Shown here in pieces: positions 8,652 through 17,475 of a DNA stretch of 64,000 nucleotides. A model generated the notes under the pieces. That model ran no database searches and had not been told where the DNA came from. It saw nothing but the letters and a program-made list of their open reading frames with translations. Position 1 is the first letter of the stretch. Every line of letters begins with the position of its first letter. Made by a program: the position numbers and the translations under genes. The DNA comes from Planctomycetaceae bacterium (GTDB taxonomy: Bacteria > Planctomycetota > Phycisphaerae > Phycisphaerales > SM1A02): the NCBI GenBank assembly GCA_947490615.1, contig CANLHK010000003.1, positions 186,001 through 250,000 of the forward strand, in the 5' to 3' direction.

Positions 8652-9677
8652 TTAGGCTTGCGGAGTCCCGCCGATGCCCGCCCGCATCTGGGTGTCGGCC
8701 ATCATGTTCTGCATGCGGTAGTAATCCATGAGCCCGATCTTCCCCGTGCGCAGCGCCTCGGCGACAGCGCGGGGGACTTCGGCCTCGGCGAGCACGACAA
8801 GCGCGCGGTTCTTCTGCGCTTCAGCTTGGTACTCAACTTCCAATGCGACCGCGAGTGCGCGGCGCTGTTCGGCTTGCGCCTGAAAGCGCTTGGTGTCCGC
8901 CTCGGCTTGCGCGGCCTGCAGCTGCGCACCGATGTTCTCACCAACATCGATGTCGGCGATGTCAATTGAGAGAATCTCGAACGCGGTTCCTGAGTCGAGT
9001 CCCTTCGCGAGCACGGTCTTAGAGATGCGGTCGGGGTTTTCCAACACATGCTTGTGGTTTTCCGCCGAACCGATGGTGGAGATGATGCCTTCACCAACGC
9101 GCGCGATGATGGTCTCTTCGGTGGCGCCGCCGACGAGGCGGGAGATCGCGGTGCGCACCGTCACGCGGCACTTCGCGCGCAACTGGATGCCGTCTTTCGC
9201 CACCGCGTCGATGGTCTGCCGGCCCGAGTTTGCACTCGGGCAGTCGATGACCTTGGGGTTCACCGAGGTCTGCACGGCGTCAAGGATGTCACGACCCGCG
9301 AGGTCGGTCGCGGTCGCGCGGTTCCACGGCAACTCGATGCCTGCCTTGTCAGCGGCGATCATGGCAGCGACCACGCGGCTGATGTTTCCGCGCGCGAGGT
9401 AGTGCGCTTCCATGAGGTCCGTCGAGATGTCGAGGCCCGCCTTCTTGGCGCTGATGCGATTGATGACGATGAGATCAGGCGGCACCTTACGAAGGCGCAT
9501 CATGACGAGATCGAGCATGCCGACCTTGGCATCGCTGAAGAGCGCCTGCACATAGAGCTTCAGGACTCCGATCATGATGAAGAAGATCACGATGCCGACC
9601 AGCGCGACGATGCCGAGGAGCACCCAGATCAAGACAGTTCCTGGGGTGACGGTGGTTTGGGCGAGAAAGTTCTGCAT
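8652..9677 (-). CDS. floA: Flotillin-like protein FloA (SPFH family)
   Basis: The 341-aa protein has one N-terminal membrane hairpin or helix ([19 protein letters not shown]) then the FloA body: [59 protein letters not shown], and an Ala/Glu-rich coiled coil ([19 protein letters not shown]). FloA scaffolds functional membrane microdomains. The ATG at 9677 is preceded by GGAG at 6 nt spacing; eight upstream codons are open but lack support. It lies downstream of two NfeD-family genes, the conserved FloA-NfeD partnership also seen in Bacillus yqeZ-yqfA. Confidence 0.92.
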   Translation of the reverse strand: MQNFLAQTTVTPGTVLIWVLLGIVALVGIVIFFIMIGVLKLYVQALFSDAKVGMLDLVMMRLRKVPPDLIVINRISAKKAGLDISTDLMEAHYLARGNISRVVAAMIAADKAGIELPWNRATATDLAGRDILDAVQTSVNPKVIDCPSANSGRQTIDAVAKDGIQLRAKCRVTVRTAISRLVGGATEETIIARVGEGIISTIGSAENHKHVLENPDRISKTVLAKGLDSGTAFEILSIDIADIDVGENIGAQLQAAQAEADTKRFQAQAEQRRALAVALEVEYQAEAQKNRALVVLAEAEVPRAVAEALRTGKIGLMDYYRMQNMMADTQMRAGIGGTPQA

Positions 9678-9762
9678 GGTGGACTCCGATTCAGACGCCA
9701 ACAGTTCAGTCCAGGTCTTCGCGCTGGGGATGCGAGGGTATCAGAGGCTGTCGAGGTTCGAT

Positions 9763-10272
9763 TCAGGTTCGCCGCGCGCGCACGCGGAGCTGTCCATCGC
9801 GGACTGAAATGACTTCGATGGTCGTGCCCGAGTCGATGAGATCTCCCTCGGCGCTGGCGTCGAGGCGGCGGCCATCGATGCGCACGAAGCCCGAAGGCCG
9901 CAGCGGCGTGATCGACTCGCCTTGCGCGCCGATGGGCGGCAGCGAACTGGGATTCTCCGCGATGCCCGCACCGGTGCGCGCGGGATCTTCGGCCGAGAGC
10001 ACCATGCGGCGCCCGAGCGGAGACTTGGTGGCGACGCGCAATCCGAGGATCACCATGAACGGTGCAGCAGCGGAGTAGAGCGCAAGGAGTGCCATGCCCA
10101 GCGTGGCGTCGTGCGTGAAGCCGAGCACAACGGAAGCGATGGCGCAGAGCACGCAGAGCACCGCGAGCAGGCCGCCCGACGGCAGGACGAACTCAAGGAA
10201 GAACACACCCAACGCTGCGCAACCAAGAATGATCGCCGCCAGCAACGCGCCCGATGATTCGCCGCCGTTCAT
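9763..10272 (-). CDS. Short NfeD-family membrane protein with C-terminal OB-fold domain
   Basis: The 169-aa product has about three hydrophobic helices in its first half (LLAAIILGCAALGVFFLEFV, LLAVLCVLCAIASVVLGF, MALLALYSAAAPFMVILGL) followed by an NfeD C-terminal domain. That domain shows GAQGESITPLRPSGFVRIDG, then GDLIDSGTTIEVISVRDGQL, the usual soluble OB-fold. It lacks the ClpP-like protease domain and so is the short (NfeD1b type) form. Its ATG overlaps the stop of the long NfeD gene as ATGA. It is likely a partner of the flotillin encoded next. Confidence 0.85.
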   Translation of the reverse strand: MNGGESSGALLAAIILGCAALGVFFLEFVLPSGGLLAVLCVLCAIASVVLGFTHDATLGMALLALYSAAAPFMVILGLRVATKSPLGRRMVLSAEDPARTGAGIAENPSSLPPIGAQGESITPLRPSGFVRIDGRRLDASAEGDLIDSGTTIEVISVRDGQLRVRARRT

Positions 10273-11909
10273 GCGCGTCCCTTCGCTTGAATCACGCGCT
10301 CTTCGACGACGACCGTGGAACCGAGGCGCCCAACCACTTCGACCGTCGAGCCGCGGTGGATGTAGGAGCCCGTCGACTGCGCGTCGAAGATGCTGTCGTC
10401 AAATCGCGCTCGTCCCGACGGGCGGAGGTCGCTGTCGGCGATTCCGAATGCGCCAAGAATGGGAAGCGCTGGTTCTCCGCGCAGCGGCTCCGCGTGATCG
10501 TTCGTGAGTGCCGTCGAGAGGATCGCGCGCTTGAAGAGCGCGGACTCGCCAAACCACCGCGAGCAGAACCAGGTGAGAATCGCGCCGAGCACGATGCCGC
10601 AGATGGTCGTCGTGGAGGCGGTGAGGAGCGCGCCGCGCTCGCCCGCACTCGTGGGATCGGTTCCCGTGAAACTCGCGATGAGTCCGACGAGGACGCAGAT
10701 CGCGCCCGCGATCCCCGCGATGGCGGTGCCAGGAAGCACCAGCACCTCGAGGGCAATGAGGCCGATTCCAGCAACGACGAGCAGGATTTCCCACCACTCG
10801 GCCAGTCCAAGGAGCCCCGGGGCGCCAACGAGCAGGGCGAGTGTTGCAGCCGCGACAATGCCCGCGACGCCAATTCCAGGATGCAGCCCTTCGATGATGA
10901 TCGCGACGATGAAGATCGCGATCAACGCGATGCGCGCAGGCCACGAGATCAGAAAGCGCACTAAGGCCTCGGTCCAACTGTGCGGAAAGCGCACGATGCT
11001 GTCGGCGAGAAAGTACGACTTGAGCGCCGCGTCGTCTTTGACTTGCGCCGTGGCGAGTCCCCACCGCAGCGCTTCATCGCTCTGCACAACCAAGAGGCGA
11101 TCAGCGGAGTCGACGACCTCGATGAGTTTCCACGCGCCCGCATCGTTGGCACCGAGCGGGAGATCGCCCACAGGTGTCGGCCGCACCACGAGGCTCTCAG
11201 CAGGAATCGACGGAGTCGCACTGGTTGGATCGAGGTTCAGCAGCGCGAGCTCGGCGCGATCGGCAAAGCGTCGCGCACCGTCGGCGGTTCGTTCGATCAA
11301 CCACAACTCGCGCTCGACCGAGACGAAGGCATGCAGGAGTCGAGGGTCGTCGCCGCGGCGCGCAGCAGCTGCGTCAAGTTCGTCGAGCAGGGGTGACTCC
11401 TGCTTGGCGCGCTCGGTCGCGGGCATCGGGACCAGTCCCATGCCAGGAACCGCGGTGATTGGCGCTGCGTCACCGAACACCGATCCAGGCGCAACGATGA
11501 TCTCGCGGCAGGTCAGTGCGATGAAGGTCCCCGCGCTGTAGGCCTTGGGTTTGATCCACGCGACGGTGTTGTTGGGCGCTTCACTCTTGATGCGCAGACA
11601 GATGTCGAGCATCGCGCCGACCTCACCGCCTGGCGTGTCGATTTCAAAGACCACCGCGTCGTACTGCCCCTCGCGCACCGCGTTGAGTCGGCGTTCGATC
11701 GACCACAAGGTGACATCATCGATCTCGCCCGTGATGGGAAGGATCGCGACGCGTGAGGCTTGGCGCTCGCTTGGAATGGCGGCAACCTGTGGCGCATTCG
11801 GGCGCGATGCCGCGGCGCCGCAGAGCGTCGCGAGGGCCAACAGCAAGAAGCTGATGAGCAGCGGCGATCGAGTCAAGTGTCGGTTCCCATCAGCCCACAT
11901 GGCGCGCAT
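10269..11909 (-). CDS. Long NfeD-family membrane protease (ClpP-class serine protease domain)
   Basis: A 546-aa NfeD1a-type protein. After a signal or anchor segment (LLISFLLLALATLCGAA) comes a ClpP-class domain with FEIDTPGGEVGAML, then AYSAGTFIALTCREIIVAPG; Ser125 is in the position of the catalytic serine of archaeal homologues, and Lys169 (ATERAKQES) is a candidate for the paired lysine. Several membrane helices follow, then a C-terminal OB-fold (SDLRPSGRARFDDS, STVEVVGRLGSTVVVEE). Known relatives cleave hydrophobic C-termini, including stomatin-type partners. It starts a cassette with a short NfeD and FloA. The start could equally be the internal ATG three codons in; neither has a good ribosome binding site. 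Confidence 0.88.
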   Translation of the reverse strand: MRAMWADGNRHLTRSPLLISFLLLALATLCGAAASRPNAPQVAAIPSERQASRVAILPITGEIDDVTLWSIERRLNAVREGQYDAVVFEIDTPGGEVGAMLDICLRIKSEAPNNTVAWIKPKAYSAGTFIALTCREIIVAPGSVFGDAAPITAVPGMGLVPMPATERAKQESPLLDELDAAAARRGDDPRLLHAFVSVERELWLIERTADGARRFADRAELALLNLDPTSATPSIPAESLVVRPTPVGDLPLGANDAGAWKLIEVVDSADRLLVVQSDEALRWGLATAQVKDDAALKSYFLADSIVRFPHSWTEALVRFLISWPARIALIAIFIVAIIIEGLHPGIGVAGIVAAATLALLVGAPGLLGLAEWWEILLVVAGIGLIALEVLVLPGTAIAGIAGAICVLVGLIASFTGTDPTSAGERGALLTASTTTICGIVLGAILTWFCSRWFGESALFKRAILSTALTNDHAEPLRGEPALPILGAFGIADSDLRPSGRARFDDSIFDAQSTGSYIHRGSTVEVVGRLGSTVVVEERVIQAKGRA

Positions 11910-11985
11910 GGTAAGCGGGAACTGTGCGTGGAAGTCAGCGCGTTGCCGGCGGAGATCGCTCTATCGCCTCGGTGTAGCCCACTCC

Positions 11986-12023
11986 AAAAAGACCGCGGCC
12001 GACGCACAAGGCGTCGGCCGCGG
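11986..12023 (-). terminator. Rho-independent terminator of the pseudopilin operon
   Basis: A perfect 13-bp inverted repeat (ccgcggccgacgc / gcgtcggccgcgg) with a 5-nt loop spans 11993-12023. Reading leftward it is followed by gtcTTTTTgg (11986-11992), a U-tract in the minus-strand transcript. It lies 22 nt past the stop of the downstream pseudopilin gene and shields the NfeD gene from read-through. Confidence 0.9.
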
Positions 12024-12045
12024 GATTTCTTGCTGATCTGTGGGC

Positions 12046-12906
12046 TTAGTCCCAGGTGATCGTGTAGGTGAAGTTGGCGCCGCCGCCAGTCACGGTGCTG
12101 ATCATCGTCAACCAAGAGTCGGCGGTCACAGCTTCAGGGTCATCCTTGAAGATGTTGTCGTCGATCTGCGGATTGGTGGTGCCGTACTGCGTGATGCCGT
12201 CGGGCTGGAACTTGATCTCGTAGGCAACATGGTTGTCGTTGAAGCAGACATTGCCTTCCCACTGCTTGTCGCCGCCGTGGATCGCGAGAGTCTTCGAAAC
12301 GTTGTAGTCGGTCGAGACCAAGCTACCGTTCTTGACGCCGCGGTTTCCAAGGACCACGAAGCGCGAGTTGTAGGTGTCCTTCCACTCCTTGGCCTTGCGG
12401 GTGCCCATGAGGTGGAGAGTGCCGTAGCTCACATTCGAGAGCGAGGTGAGATCCGACTTGAAGAGGTCGTCCCAGTAGAGATCGTTGGCCGCGGTCACGT
12501 TGTACTTGTCGAAGTTGTAGTTCGCCATCGCAAGGACGGAGGTGCTGACCTCTGCGGGGCTGACGAGCACGCTGGTGTCGAACGCGTGCTGCATGATGCA
12601 CGCGGAGTACATCTTGCCGTGGTCGTTCATCAGGAGATCCTCGGCGCCCTTGCCGGGGATGTTGCCGACGCGGTCGATGAGACCGGGAGTCGGGAAGGTG
12701 CCGCCAAAGTCGCGGGCGAGGGTGAGGAAACCCTTGTGGGTCTGCTGAACTTGGGTGGAGTCCTTCACGCGCTTGGCGGTCGCACGAGCGCGGCCGAGGG
12801 CGGGGAGAAGGATGGCCAGGAGAAGGGCGATGATGCCCATGACGACCAGAAGCTCGATGAGCGTGAAGCCCTTCGATGTCCTGGTCTTGTTGCTGAGAGT
12901 CTTCAT
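12046..12906 (-). CDS. Type II pseudopilin-like protein (second of a pair)
   Basis: The N-terminus SKGFTLIELLVVMGIIALLL is a class III prepilin signal: cleavage would fall after Gly and Phe would be methylated, leaving the hydrophobic pilin helix. The 286-aa body is Planctomycetota style, ending with a GDKQWEGNVCFNDNHV motif, the counterpart of the HxGGxNxxFxDGHV motif of DUF1559-type proteins. It is probably exported and assembled by a type II secretion or type IV pilus apparatus encoded elsewhere. GGAG lies 9 nt before the ATG. The upstream gene is a paralogue 72 bp away, and a strong terminator follows. Confidence 0.85.
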   Translation of the reverse strand: MKTLSNKTRTSKGFTLIELLVVMGIIALLLAILLPALGRARATAKRVKDSTQVQQTHKGFLTLARDFGGTFPTPGLIDRVGNIPGKGAEDLLMNDHGKMYSACIMQHAFDTSVLVSPAEVSTSVLAMANYNFDKYNVTAANDLYWDDLFKSDLTSLSNVSYGTLHLMGTRKAKEWKDTYNSRFVVLGNRGVKNGSLVSTDYNVSKTLAIHGGDKQWEGNVCFNDNHVAYEIKFQPDGITQYGTTNPQIDDNIFKDDPEAVTADSWLTMISTVTGGGANFTYTITWD

Positions 12907-12978
12907 GATTGGTGGCTCCGTTGGTATGGAGGTGGTGTTGTGGGATCGGTCAAACTTCGGCCGAGCGAACCATCGAAC

Positions 12979-13920
12979 TTAGGTTGGGTTGGTTCCATCG
13001 GTCAGCTTCTCAGGAGCTTCGGCGTAGGTCGACGCGTTGGGGGCGCCGATACCGATGCACATCCAAGAGTCACCACCGGTGGAGCCGCCTGCGTTGCAGG
13101 TCGCGAACTCTTGGTAGGCGTAGATGTTGTCCTTCTTGAGGTTGATGCTGCCGCACTCGTACTGCACATTGTCAGGCATGACGCTGCGCTCGAGGGAGAC
13201 GTGGTTGTCGCCGTAGCAGACGTTGCCTTCCCAAGTGTCGTCAGGAGCGTGGAACCCGAGGGTGTAGCTCTTGGCATAGTTGAGACCGCTGAACGCGCCC
13301 TTGTAGGTCGAGCGGTTGCCCATGACGGCCTTGGTGCCGTCGGCCTTGTTCGACCAGCTGAACTTCTTGCGCTCGCCGTGGAGGGCAAGGTGCGCATAGG
13401 AGGTGTGGCAGGCCGAAGTGGCCTGACCATCCGCCGCGCGGAAGATGTTGGCAAGGAAACCCACATCCCAGAAGGTCGGGTTGGTCGCCGACGGGTTGTA
13501 GGAGTTGCGGTTGTAGTTGTCGTGCTTCTTGACGACGGGGTTGGTCTCGACCGGCGAGATGAGGACTTCTGGAGTGATGTACTCCTTGGCGATCATCGAG
13601 GAGTAGAGGTTCGCAGTGTTGTTCCACTGGAGGTCCTCTTCACCCTGGCCTGGGACATAGGCGGCTGCACCGTTGGTGCCTGCGCCAGGAACTTGCTTGC
13701 GGCGGATGAGGCCTGGGAGCGGCATGCGGCCGCGCTCGTCAGCGTTGGCCCAGGTGAGGAATCCCTTGTGGATCTGGCTGATGTTGGCCGAGTCCTGCAG
13801 GCTCTTCGCGGTTCGTTGCGCCTTGCTCAGGGCCGGCAGAAGCAGGCCGATGAGGAGGGCAATGATCGCGACGACGACAAGCAGCTCGACGAGGGTAAAC
13901 CCGTGTGGCTTACGCTTCAT
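12979..13920 (-). CDS. Type II pseudopilin-like protein (first of a pair)
   Basis: The 313-aa product opens MKRKPHGFTLVELLVVVAII, a textbook prepilin N-terminus with Gly-Phe cleavage site and Glu at +5. It shares with the neighbouring paralogue the segment after the helix (QIHKGFLTWA versus QTHKGFLTLA) and the motif DDTWEGNVCYGDNHVSLE, so the two arose by duplication. Extra cysteines in the C-terminal third could form disulfides in the envelope. GGAG lies 8 nt upstream of the ATG. It heads the operon behind an unusually long leader with a good candidate promoter. Confidence 0.87.
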   Translation of the reverse strand: MKRKPHGFTLVELLVVVAIIALLIGLLLPALSKAQRTAKSLQDSANISQIHKGFLTWANADERGRMPLPGLIRRKQVPGAGTNGAAAYVPGQGEEDLQWNNTANLYSSMIAKEYITPEVLISPVETNPVVKKHDNYNRNSYNPSATNPTFWDVGFLANIFRAADGQATSACHTSYAHLALHGERKKFSWSNKADGTKAVMGNRSTYKGAFSGLNYAKSYTLGFHAPDDTWEGNVCYGDNHVSLERSVMPDNVQYECGSINLKKDNIYAYQEFATCNAGGSTGGDSWMCIGIGAPNASTYAEAPEKLTDGTNPT

Positions 13921-14508
13921 GGTGTCGGTCTCCTAGATTTGGAAGTCTCTGACTTCCGCGGTGGTACGGAGTCCATCCAACGATGGCTCCCTTTGGGGTG
14001 AATGAACCGAGCCAGAATGACTGGCATCGATGACGATGCGGGGTTGCGGAACTCCGTGGTTCCAAGCTCGCTCCAAGGCGGCATCGCGGGGAGGGTTCGA
14101 TTTGGGCTCGCTCTGCGGATCTGCAGTGCGTGCGCGGGGCGAAGGCCCCGCAGCGATGCCGTAGAACCTGTGAACAAAGCAGCCCGCACCCGTGCGAGGG
14201 TGGTCAGAGCGGTTCATTCACGCGTGTTCGCGGAATTCGCGTCCTCATCGAATCCAATCTGGATTCCGCCATCCTGCGCGGTGCTCCGATTCCCAAGGTT
14301 CGATCCGAACCAAGACTTGGTGCGGGTCAGGCCAGACGGGAGCGGGCGCAGGTGACTTCGAATTGTCGGCGGTCGCGGCGGGAAGAAGGAGTCGGGTAAC
14401 CGACATTCGAAAGGAGGACGGGTTGAAGAGGAGCCGTTGAAGAGAGTCGGTGATGACTCAGGGCTCGACCTCGGATTGGTGCCGCAACCGTCAGTTGAAT
14501 GCTCGCGC
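13921..14508 (-). other. Long untranslated leader upstream of the pseudopilin operon
   Basis: About 590 nt lie between the candidate promoter and the first pseudopilin start. No convincing gene is seen on either strand: the open frames are Arg/Pro/Ser-rich, lack ribosome binding sites and match nothing recognised. Visible structure includes a 7-bp hairpin gcggggc-gaag-gccccgc at 14134-14151 and a ggttcg/cgaacc hairpin near 14298-14312. It may be a regulatory 5' UTR or contain a small RNA. Confidence 0.35.
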
Positions 14509-14536
14509 AGGGTAGTACGGGTGCTGAAGGTGTCAA
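14509..14536 (-). promoter_or_regulatory. Candidate sigma-70-type promoter for the pseudopilin operon
   Basis: The minus strand reads TTGACA (14531-14536), a perfect -35 consensus, then a 16-nt spacer and TACCCT (14509-14514) as a -10-like box. It is the best promoter match seen in the window and is oriented toward the pseudopilin genes, placing the start of transcription near 14500. Confidence 0.5.
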
Positions 14537-14792
14537 GTTCCCGTTCAGGTTGAAAAGTCCTTTTTGCGCGAAGCAGGATCGACCGGCCCGCTCGGTTGTT
14601 CGGGTTGGAGAGATTGGACGATGCTTCTAGAGATCGAATGCGACGGGCTTCGGGTGTCACACGAGTGGGACCTGCGTCTGCGCGCGCTGAACCTCGCGGG
14701 CGGGTTGTGTCGACTCGGTAGAGTGCCTGTTCGCGCCCGATCCTCGGCCGCCGAAGCCTGCCCGACCTGTCCGAAACTACCGAACTGCTCCT

Positions 14793-15266
14793 ATGAGTAC
14801 TCCGCACGACGCGCTCACTCGCCTTGGCATCACTCTTCCCCCTGCGCCGAAGCCCGTGGCGGCCTATATCCCCGCGGTTCGTGCGGGAAACCTGATCTTC
14901 GTCTCGGGGCAGCTCCCGATGTCGAGCGGGGCGCTTCTCTCCACGGGCCCCGTGCCGTCGAAGGTCTCGATCGAAGACGCCCAAAAGGCCGCGAAGCAGT
15001 GCGCCCTGAACGCGATTGCCGTGGTGGCGGACCAACTCGGCGGCGATCTCACGAAGGTGAAGCGCATCGTGCGGCTAGGCGTCTTCGTCCAGTCCGACGA
15101 TCGATTCGACGGTCAGCCCAAGGTCGCCAACGGCGCGAGTGAGTTCATGCAGGAGGTCTTCGGCGAGGCTGGCCGTCACGCCCGCGCCGCCGTCGGAACC
15201 AATGCGCTGCCACTCGACGCCACGGTCGAAGTTGAGGTGTTGGTGGAAGTCAAGCAAGACGCCTGA
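14793..15266 (+). CDS. RidA/YjgF/YER057c/UK114 family protein
   Basis: The 157-aa product fits the longer RidA subfamily: AYIPAVRAGNLIFVSGQLPM at the front, then AAKQCALNAIAVVADQLGGD with VKRIVRLGVFVQSDDRF, and the C-terminal GRHARAAVGTNALPLDATVEVE. Canonical RidA hydrolyses reactive 2-aminoacrylate enamines made by PLP enzymes; this subfamily carries the conserved Arg (HARAAVG) of the active-site region, but its substrate is less certain. It stands alone, convergent with the kinase gene 29 bp downstream. Confidence 0.9.
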   Translation: MSTPHDALTRLGITLPPAPKPVAAYIPAVRAGNLIFVSGQLPMSSGALLSTGPVPSKVSIEDAQKAAKQCALNAIAVVADQLGGDLTKVKRIVRLGVFVQSDDRFDGQPKVANGASEFMQEVFGEAGRHARAAVGTNALPLDATVEVEVLVEVKQDA

Positions 15267-15295
15267 CAAGGGCGCAGTGCCGAATCGCGTCGCGC

Positions 15296-16693
15296 TTACC
15301 GCGACAGCATCATCGTCAGCAAGACGATGTTGGCGAGCACACTCGCGGCCAGAAGTCCGACGAGTCCAAGCACCATCGGATTGGAGAAAGGACTCTCGCC
15401 GCCGTGGCGCACCACGGTGAGCGGGTTGTCGGCGGATGCTTGCACGGCCGTGGCGATCGCCACGATGTCGACGGCAGGCTTGGCAAACTCGGGCTCTTGG
15501 CCTGCCAGGACAAGATCGATGTCGCGGATGAGGTCCCGCGCGTTCTTGTAGCGATCGCGGATCTCTTTGGCGAGCATCGTCTCGATGATGAGCGCCGTGC
15601 CCGACGAGAGCTGCGGGTTGATGTGATCGGGTGGAACCAGCGGCTGGTGAAGATGCTTCTTCATCACATCGCTTTGGTTCTTCGCCTCGTAGGGAACCTT
15701 GCCCGTGACCATGTGATAGAAGGTCGCGCCCAAACCGTAGATGTCCGCGGGCGGACCGATGTCGAGCTTTCCGTGGATTTGTTCGGGCGAAATGTAGTAG
15801 GGCGTTCCGTAGGCGCGGCCCGCTTCGCTCTCGGCGAGCTCACGGTCGGACATCACTCTCGCGAGTCCGAGGTCAGCGAGCTTCGCGACCCCTGCGATCG
15901 TCATCATGATGTTGCGTGGCTTGATGTCGCGGTGAACGATGCCGCGGTCGTGCGCGTGCTCGAGTGCGCAGGCGACTTGTCGGATGATCTCGAGCGCCTC
16001 GCGCTCGGGAATGCGTTTGCGCGCAGTGATCCGATCGTGCACTGTGTCGCCGTCGACATACTCCATCACGAAGTAGTGCAGGCCGTTGGTCTCGCCGATC
16101 TCGTAGGCGGCCACGATGTTGTTGTGGCTCAGGCTCGCCGCCGACTGACCTTCCTTTTGGAAGCGCTTGATGAACGAGGCGTTCTCGCTGTAGGCCTTGG
16201 GGAGGATCTTGATCGCGACGAGGCGATCGAGCGAGAGCTGGCGCGCGAGGTAGACCTTGGCCATCGCTCCTGCGCCGAGCTTGCGGAGAATTTGGTAGCC
16301 AGGGATTCTCGTCGAGGTCTTAATCGTCTCGGCTTCGACGCGAATGTTGTCGAGTTGGTCGCTGGAGGTCAGCTTGCGCTCGAGGAGAAGTTCACGCAGC
16401 GTGGTTGGACGCGACTGCTCGAGGCGCGCTCGAAGTTCCTTCAGGCACTGGTCCATCGCTGGTTGCGAGACGATGCCTCGCTCAACCAACGCGCGTCCGA
16501 GCGCGGTGTCGAAGTTGGTACCTGCCCTTGAACCTGCGCTGCTGCCGCCGTTGCCTGCGGTGCCTGCACGCGAACCCGCCGCGTCCATGGCAGAATCCCC
16601 CGACGGCGCGTCGGCGGGGAGGGCGGAGGGCGGCGGATCTGGCTGGTCTGCCAAGAGAGGGGAGCCTTCGAGACTTGCAGTGACTGAAGCCAT
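15296..16693 (-). CDS. Membrane-anchored serine/threonine protein kinase
   Basis: The 465-aa Hanks-type kinase has an Ala/Gly/Pro-rich N-terminus (1-60), a segment (60-125, ALGRALVERGIVSQPAMDQC, LLLERKLTSSDQLD) resembling the MshEN/T2SSE N-terminal module often fused in Planctomycetota kinases, and the kinase domain (134-400). The kinase shows the glycine loop LGAGAMAKVYLARQ, Lys162 in VAIKILPK, the catalytic loop HRDIKPRN with Asp256, DLG at 274-276 in place of DFG, and SPEQ in place of APE. A single C-terminal helix (LGLVGLLAASVLANIVLLTM) anchors it. It is divergent from maf. The target is unknown. Confidence 0.92.
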   Translation of the reverse strand: MASVTASLEGSPLLADQPDPPPSALPADAPSGDSAMDAAGSRAGTAGNGGSSAGSRAGTNFDTALGRALVERGIVSQPAMDQCLKELRARLEQSRPTTLRELLLERKLTSSDQLDNIRVEAETIKTSTRIPGYQILRKLGAGAMAKVYLARQLSLDRLVAIKILPKAYSENASFIKRFQKEGQSAASLSHNNIVAAYEIGETNGLHYFVMEYVDGDTVHDRITARKRIPEREALEIIRQVACALEHAHDRGIVHRDIKPRNIMMTIAGVAKLADLGLARVMSDRELAESEAGRAYGTPYYISPEQIHGKLDIGPPADIYGLGATFYHMVTGKVPYEAKNQSDVMKKHLHQPLVPPDHINPQLSSGTALIIETMLAKEIRDRYKNARDLIRDIDLVLAGQEPEFAKPAVDIVAIATAVQASADNPLTVVRHGGESPFSNPMVLGLVGLLAASVLANIVLLTMMLSR

Positions 16694-16857
16694 GGTCTAT
16701 CGGAACAGAGTTGGGGCTAGTCGAGGAGATTCACGCAAGCGAAGGCGATTGTCAAACCTCCCCGCAACGGATCCTTACGCCGTGGCGGCCGATACGGGTG
16801 CCGCAGCGTCGGAACTTCCCTCTGAACTCGTATCTTGTCCCTCCTGTGACTGCCCCG

Positions 16858-17475
16858 ATGCACACTTCCGCGGACGCGTTTGCGCCCATCGTCCTTGCGA
16901 GTGGGTCGCCGCGGCGGATGTTGCTTCTGGCCGAGGCGGGGTTCGTGGCCGAGATCGAAGCAGCGGACCTCGACGACGTGATGCTCACGATGGGTGAGGT
17001 GGACGCGCTGGCCGTGGCGCCCGCACTCGCGCACTTCAAGGCGCAGCGCGTGGCGACGCGGAGAAAGCAGCGCGGCGCGCGCGCAGCGTGGATTCTCGCG
17101 GCAGACACGGTCTGCGAGCGCGACGGCGTGGTGCTAGGGAAGCCAGCGGACCAGGACGAGGCGCGCGCCATGATCGAGTCACTCTCCGCACGAGGGCACC
17201 GCGTGATCACGGGTTGGTGCCTCTTAGGCCCCAACGGCGCGCGGCACATTGGTCGCGACATCGCCCGCGTCGAGATCGGCGTGCTTCCTCCTGCCGACTT
17301 CGAGAGCTTTCTTGAAGGTGGCTGCTGGCGTGGCAAAGCGGGCGGCTACAACCTGACCGAGGTCATCGCGCGAGGTTGGCCCGTGCGCTGCGAAGGCGAC
17401 CCGCAGACCGTGGTCGGACTTCCGATTCAGCGCCTCGCCCCATTTCTGCGGCGCGCGATGGGAGCGAGCGCGTGA
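16858..17475 (+). CDS. maf: Maf-family nucleoside triphosphate pyrophosphatase
   Basis: Hydrolyses dTTP/UTP or modified nucleotides to monophosphates and has been linked to septation in Bacillus. The 205-aa protein has the family motifs LASGSPRRMLLLAEAGF (phosphate-binding SxSPRR), ILAADTVCERDGVVLGKPAD with the catalytic Asp, EARAMIESLSARGHRVITG and GKAGGYNL. The ATG at 16858 places the conserved motif about 14 residues from the start, as usual. It leads a run with a small membrane protein and lpxK through overlapping codons. Confidence 0.92.
   Translation: MHTSADAFAPIVLASGSPRRMLLLAEAGFVAEIEAADLDDVMLTMGEVDALAVAPALAHFKAQRVATRRKQRGARAAWILAADTVCERDGVVLGKPADQDEARAMIESLSARGHRVITGWCLLGPNGARHIGRDIARVEIGVLPPADFESFLEGGCWRGKAGGYNLTEVIARGWPVRCEGDPQTVVGLPIQRLAPFLRRAMGASA

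Noticed and set aside
12040-14001. A 653-codon open frame on the + strand
   Set aside because: It runs antisense through both pseudopilin genes, has Val/Gly/Arg-rich composition and no motif; it is a shadow.
14298-14312. A ggttcgatccgaacc sequence resembling a tRNA T-arm
   Set aside because: No acceptor stem, anticodon arm or CCA context surrounds it; it is only a short hairpin.
14214-15035. A 273-codon minus-strand frame in the gap before the RidA gene
   Set aside because: It is antisense to the RidA gene at one end, Arg/Ser/Pro-rich, with no ribosome binding site or recognisable domain.
15404-16531. A 375-codon + strand frame within the kinase gene
   Set aside because: It is antisense to the kinase, which shows every catalytic motif on the minus strand.
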